This document shows, piece after piece, positions 5,248 to 8,899 of a stretch of 8,899 nt of DNA. How positions within the stretch are numbered: position 1 is the first letter of the stretch; every line of letters begins with the position of its first letter. The DNA is from an uncultured Christensenella sp. (GTDB taxonomy: Bacteria; Bacillota; Clostridia; Christensenellales; Borkfalkiaceae), in NCBI GenBank assembly GCA_905212395.1, contig CAJMEI010000036.1, forward strand, positions 1-8,899, written 5' to 3'. Both the position numbers and the translations under genes were made by a program. The notes under the pieces were generated by a model, which ran no database searches, had not been told where the DNA came from, and was given only the letters and a program-made list of their open reading frames with translations.

Positions 5248-8181
5248 CTATAGTACTGAAATTATTCTTCCTAAATTTACCTTTAAAAACGCTTTATTTA
5301 TAAATAAAATTAACGGGTAAACGATAAAGAATACTATTAATATCGCCGTGAGCATAACGGAAGCGTAGTATAACACGCTTTGCGTAGCGTCGTAGGTTAA
5401 AAATTTAGTTTTTCTTCTAAGTAAAGTTAGTCCGACTATAAGTAGAACGGAAATTACAATACAAGCAAGAGATATAAACGGGTAGGGCGACGTGTAAGAA
5501 GTTTTAACCGAGTTATCGCCTTTATTAAGTTTAAAAATCATAAGTCCCGCTTTATTCTCTATAAAATCAGCGTTTTTGCCGTTAATTTTTAATTTGCTGT
5601 TTTTAAGAACTACGTTAGATAAATAAACGTACTGATTTTCACTTGCGTTTTCTACCGTAAAGTTTACGCCCGTTTTTGTTTCGTTATATCTTATAATGTG
5701 TTGGTCGTAAAGGTTTACGCCACTGTCTTTATAGAATAAATTATTATAAAGCGTTTGCATTTTTACGGGTTCTATAATCATAAACGAAACGCTAGATTTA
5801 ATTAAATCTTCCGATAAAACTTTGTTAGAACAATCAATCGTACTTGTCCAATAAAAACCGCCGTCTTGAATAACGGTATAACCGAAAGATATTTTGTTGC
5901 TTTCGAGTTTTTCGCCGTTTTTGGTTATAACGTAGTCTTTCGGGAACGATAATTTTAAAAACCATTCTCCTTCCAAGTCTATTCTGTGTTTTACGGTATA
6001 TCCGTTATCACCCTTCGAAACGTAATCGTCAATCGCTACTTCCGTAAACAAATTACCTTCTCCGCCTAAAAAAGTATATAAGTTTTGCATACTTTCAAAA
6101 TAATCGTCGGTATTTAAATCGGGTAGGGTATCGGAATTAAAAGTGAAACAAGTTGGTAAAGCGAATTTGTTTTCGTAGATATTAAATCCGTTGTCAAAAT
6201 GATTTAATTGTTTGAAATAGGTTCTGTTTTTTGGCACGTTTTTCTTTTCGTCTTTGTCTGCGTCCCCGTTGTTATTATCGTGAACTAAAACGTATCTTGC
6301 GCCTAGCAGGCAATCTCCGAAAAACGATTTTCCTCCGCTGTCAACGCCTACGCAACCAGTAACTTGCGAAATATAGTTTAAATTGTAAGCGGTTTGGAAG
6401 TTACGTTTATCTACGTTGGAAGAAAACGCGGAAAATATTTTAACGTTCTTGGCAAACCCGACGTTAGAGCTGACGTATCCTTTGTAGTCTGCAACTCTAT
6501 AATATTTATAATCTTCTTCGTTGTCTTTTAAGTAATCGGTAAATTCGGTAAAATCGGTGTAATTTTGTAATCCAGCCTGATTGCCTTCTATTAAAGTAGA
6601 ATATATAAATCCCGATTGACCTAACGCAAATATCGCAAGAATTATCGCGCAAGCGTTAACGTAAATAGTTTTTCTTTTAACTAGAATATACGCTAAAACC
6701 GCTAAAATAAACGCAAGTAAAAATACCCAAGCAATAACGTTAAAACCGCCTTCCGAATGCGCGTAGTGAGAAGAAAAATTATTGTCGCTTCTATCGGTGT
6801 CTACTATCGTGTATAGCTCGTCCGCTTTGTCGAAAATCGTTTTCAAAAGCGTGGTGAAATATATCGTGATAAAAGTAAACAAACATATCGCAACGATAGA
6901 AATATAAAAGTTTTTATTTTTCTTATTTGCCTTTAACGTTCTTACGACTTTAAAAGAAGACAACGTTTGCGAAACGGTTAAGTTTTTTTCTTCTCCCGTT
7001 GCGGTATCGGACGATTCTTTTACTAATTCTTCGGGTTCTATGCAATTTATAAATTTAGAATAGTCTTTATGCTCGAAGAATAAACAGCAAGTGTAAAGGG
7101 AAGCAAATCCGTTTAAAAATCCGAATCTCATCGCGTAGTGATTATAAGAACCCGCGTTGAGTAAGTAACAGCTTCCGTCTATTAAAATAGGAGCTAAAAC
7201 TATAAGTTCGCCTACTATTAAAAATTTTCCTAATTTCGTGTGTCTGGATTTTATTATCGCAAGCGCGCCGAAAATAAGTAAAAAAGTATCGGCTAAAATG
7301 TAAGTTAATTTTACGAAAGTATGGTCTAAATCGTTAGCCAAGCTATCGTCCAACTGTCCGAATAAGCTTACGTTTCTTGACGACTGAGAAGAAGAAATAA
7401 GCACGGGTACTAAAACGGGCAAGGCTAAAATTATTGCGTATAATAAACTTACTATCGTATTAGTAACGTGTTTTTTTCTATCCGTTTTTTCGCAAACGAT
7501 TAAAATATAGAGTATATAAATCGGAAAAATTAAAAACAGTGAAAAACTGCTTATAGAAAAGCAGGTATAAATCATACACGCGGTAAATATTGCATGTAAT
7601 TTTACGCTTCCCGTATCGATTAGTCTTTTAAAACTCCACGCCACTAACGGCATGTAAATTAAAAAGTCCATCCAATTTATATAGGTGTTAGCCGTTCCCA
7701 CGTATCCGCACACGCTGTACAATAGAGCAATAGAAAAGGCTACTAAAGAGTTTATATCGGGAAATCTTTTTTTGATATAAAATAACGCTGAGCAACCTAT
7801 GCACGCTATTTTTAGCGGAAGCACAAAACTCATCGCGTTATAGGTGTTGCCTTTTCCGAACAATAAAATTATTATCGTAAACGGGGATAACGCCATAAAG
7901 CAAAGGGACTGAAACATATCTACGCCCCCTAGCGAGTCTTTAACGTAAAATAGCGAAGTTTTACTTTCTAAAAAATAATAAAAGTTTTCAAAACTAGGCG
8001 CGATTTGCGCTAAATAATCGTAATTTGCAATTGTTTTTTTGCCGAAAGGATATATTTCGAATTGCTTTAACAGATAAAAAAACAATGCGAATACTACTGC
8101 GATAAATAATAGGAATAAACCGTATTTATCTAAAAATTCGTCAAAATAATTTTTCTTTTTTGCATTTGTTTCGTTTTTCAT
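5248..8181 (-). CDS. YfhO-family polytopic membrane protein
   Basis: This 977-residue protein resembles YfhO, a GT-C-like membrane family that in Bacillus subtilis acts in lipoteichoic acid glycosylation. The first helix spans residues 20-38 and is followed by a YDYLAQ loop (54-59) like the acidic first loop of the family. About 14 helices extend to near residue 530, including the WMD-x5-MPLV segment (W170-D172). A hydrophilic insert lies near 383-425. Residues about 530-895 form a large soluble domain, probably extracellular. Near its end is the family-like SKLKINGKNADF to YTSPYPF region, then two final helices (about 900-921 and 937-961). The ATG at 8181 has a modest GGAAA Shine-Dalgarno site about seven bases upstream. 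Transcription probably starts near 8250 from a promoter enclosed by a 17-bp inverted repeat. The sugar and acceptor cannot be read from sequence. Confidence 0.82.
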   Translation of the reverse strand: MKNETNAKKKNYFDEFLDKYGLFLLFIAVVFALFFYLLKQFEIYPFGKKTIANYDYLAQIAPSFENFYYFLESKTSLFYVKDSLGGVDMFQSLCFMALSPFTIIILLFGKGNTYNAMSFVLPLKIACIGCSALFYIKKRFPDINSLVAFSIALLYSVCGYVGTANTYINWMDFLIYMPLVAWSFKRLIDTGSVKLHAIFTACMIYTCFSISSFSLFLIFPIYILYILIVCEKTDRKKHVTNTIVSLLYAIILALPVLVPVLISSSQSSRNVSLFGQLDDSLANDLDHTFVKLTYILADTFLLIFGALAIIKSRHTKLGKFLIVGELIVLAPILIDGSCYLLNAGSYNHYAMRFGFLNGFASLYTCCLFFEHKDYSKFINCIEPEELVKESSDTATGEEKNLTVSQTLSSFKVVRTLKANKKNKNFYISIVAICLFTFITIYFTTLLKTIFDKADELYTIVDTDRSDNNFSSHYAHSEGGFNVIAWVFLLAFILAVLAYILVKRKTIYVNACAIILAIFALGQSGFIYSTLIEGNQAGLQNYTDFTEFTDYLKDNEEDYKYYRVADYKGYVSSNVGFAKNVKIFSAFSSNVDKRNFQTAYNLNYISQVTGCVGVDSGGKSFFGDCLLGARYVLVHDNNNGDADKDEKKNVPKNRTYFKQLNHFDNGFNIYENKFALPTCFTFNSDTLPDLNTDDYFESMQNLYTFLGGEGNLFTEVAIDDYVSKGDNGYTVKHRIDLEGEWFLKLSFPKDYVITKNGEKLESNKISFGYTVIQDGGFYWTSTIDCSNKVLSEDLIKSSVSFMIIEPVKMQTLYNNLFYKDSGVNLYDQHIIRYNETKTGVNFTVENASENQYVYLSNVVLKNSKLKINGKNADFIENKAGLMIFKLNKGDNSVKTSYTSPYPFISLACIVISVLLIVGLTLLRRKTKFLTYDATQSVLYYASVMLTAILIVFFIVYPLILFINKAFLKVNLGRIISVL

Positions 8182-8224
8182 CGTTATTTCCGTTTTTGAT
8201 AATTATTAAATTTAGCTTAATCGT

Positions 8225-8241
8225 TTTTTCTTTATAAATAA
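8225..8241. repeat. Left arm of 17-bp inverted repeat around the yfhO promoter
   Basis: TTTTTCTTTATAAATAA is the exact reverse complement of 8306-8322. The arm lies in the predicted 5' leader of the yfhO-like gene, downstream of its start point. Confidence 0.8.
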
Positions 8242-8256
8242 GCAAAATTCTCTTTT

Positions 8257-8285
8257 ATTTTAACACATTGCTTTTTAAAAATCAA
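8257..8285 (-). promoter_or_regulatory. Predicted promoter of the yfhO-like gene
   Basis: Read on the - strand, TTGATT (8285-8280) and TAAAAT (8262-8257) are separated by exactly 17 bases, each a good match to the sigma-A consensus. The expected start point is about 8250, giving a leader of roughly 70 bases. Both boxes lie entirely between the arms of the inverted repeat. Confidence 0.7.
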
Positions 8286-8305
8286 CGCTTGCGTAAAAAA
8301 TCCGT

Positions 8306-8322
8306 TTATTTATAAAGAAAAA
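8306..8322. repeat. Right arm of 17-bp inverted repeat around the yfhO promoter
   Basis: TTATTTATAAAGAAAAA is the exact reverse complement of 8225-8241. The arms are separated by 64 bp. Identity stops on both sides of the arms except for isolated matching positions. Confidence 0.8.
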
Positions 8323-8404
8323 GCAATTTTATCAAACGCTTATGAGTTTTACCTGTCAAAACGTAGCAAAATATGAGAAAATTCGCTATTTTTTTGGTAA
8401 TTTA

Positions 8405-8433
8405 TTGACAAGAACGGATAAAAAGCTTATAAT
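8405..8433 (+). promoter_or_regulatory. Perfect consensus promoter of the divergent polysaccharide gene
   Basis: TTGACA (8405-8410) and TATAAT (8428-8433) are separated by 17 bases and match the housekeeping sigma consensus at all twelve positions. The predicted start point is about 8440, only some 13 bases before the ATG at 8453. Confidence 0.88.
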
Positions 8434-8452
8434 TAAACGAGTGGTGGCGCAA

Positions 8453-8899
8453 ATGAAATGGTATTCTAACAAGGCTTTAAAATCGATTAGTATATTGCTA
8501 TATACGAGTATAACTTTGGCGTTATGCTCGTACTTTGCTTTTTATGCAATTTCTGGAATATATTCGTTTTACGGCTTTTATAGCAACGTAGGTAGGGTAA
8601 CGTTAATAAGCTTTGCGCTTTTATTTGCTTTACTTTTTATTTTCGACGTTATGTCTTACGACTTAAGACGTGTGAGTATAAACGAGCTGTTTAAATTCGC
8701 AATTATACTTTTAATACTTTTTGCGTTTTGTCTATTTTATAAACTTCTTTTTTTGAAAAACGTTAAATATACTTGGTGTTTGTTCGTTTACGTTTCTTAT
8801 TCCGTTTTATTTTTGTTAGGCTTTTATTTTAAAAGAATTATAGGGTATTTTCTTTTCTTAAAAGATAAGCATACCGCAACCCGTACTTTAATTGTCGGA
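8453..8899 (+). CDS. Membrane-bound polysaccharide biosynthesis protein, CapD/PglF-like (partial)
   Basis: The frame is open from the ATG at 8453 to the window edge (149 codons). It encodes four hydrophobic helices at about residues 11-33, 48-66, 81-100 and 107-126, then a basic stretch and TRTLIVG at the edge. A four-helix N-terminal bundle followed by a hydrophobic strand ending in G, probably the start of a Rossmann GxGxxG motif, is typical of membrane-bound nucleotide-sugar 4,6-dehydratases (CapD, PglF, WbpM). YDLRRVSINELFKF between helices two and three resembles the YR-x-WRYAS region of that family. Polyprenyl-phosphate sugar transferases of the WbaP type share the same plan and remain possible. 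The upstream GGTGG (8443-8447) is a weak Shine-Dalgarno site. The gene is divergent from the yfhO-like gene. Confidence 0.7.
   Translation, partial: MKWYSNKALKSISILLYTSITLALCSYFAFYAISGIYSFYGFYSNVGRVTLISFALLFALLFIFDVMSYDLRRVSINELFKFAIILLILFAFCLFYKLLFLKNVKYTWCLFVYVSYSVLFLLGFYFKRIIGYFLFLKDKHTATRTLIVG

Noticed and set aside
5293..5308. 16-bp perfect palindrome TTTATTTATAAATAAA inside the yfhO-like gene
   Set aside because: It resembles the TTTATAAA core of the promoter repeat, but it is a simple A-T palindrome in coding sequence and fits chance in this composition.

Overview
The window looks like chromosomal DNA of a low-GC Gram-positive bacterium, most likely an uncultured member of the Clostridia. 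The support is an AT-rich composition, strong Shine-Dalgarno sites, sigma-A type promoters, class A RNase P RNA, a lipoprotein with a Gram-positive style signal, and wall genes. No mobile-element, CRISPR or phage genes were seen. The taxonomic call is inference only.

Left part, + strand (1-2994): the last 23 codons of an unidentified gene overlap the start of a MurF-type Mur ligase. This ligase carries an N-terminal membrane domain in place of the usual soluble substrate-binding domain. A short intrinsic terminator follows, then a D-alanine--D-alanine ligase gene (ddl) and a second terminator. Ddl makes D-Ala-D-Ala and a MurF enzyme joins it to the muropeptide precursor, so the two genes form a peptidoglycan-precursor cluster.

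Centre (3007-5178): the RNase P RNA gene (rnpB) has a near-consensus promoter, a matching P1 helix at its two ends and its own terminator. It is followed by queH, for the last step of queuosine tRNA modification. One base after queH comes a predicted lipoprotein of unknown function built of three repeats of about 90 residues. A symmetrical hairpin that probably terminates from both sides separates this + strand unit from the next gene.

Right part (5248-8899): a long - strand gene encodes a YfhO-family polytopic membrane protein, a GT-C-like family linked to glycosylation of surface polymers. Divergent from it is the 5' part of a + strand gene for a four-helix membrane protein, probably a CapD/PglF-like nucleotide-sugar dehydratase or a polyprenyl-phosphate sugar transferase. 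It runs off the window edge and suggests the start of a surface-glycan locus.

The most interesting signal is in the 271-bp region between these divergent genes. A perfect 17-bp inverted repeat (8225-8241 and 8306-8322) brackets the predicted yfhO promoter, whose -35 and -10 boxes lie wholly between the arms. This is the layout of a phase-variable invertible promoter, although a pair of operator sites is the main alternative. No recombinase gene is in view.
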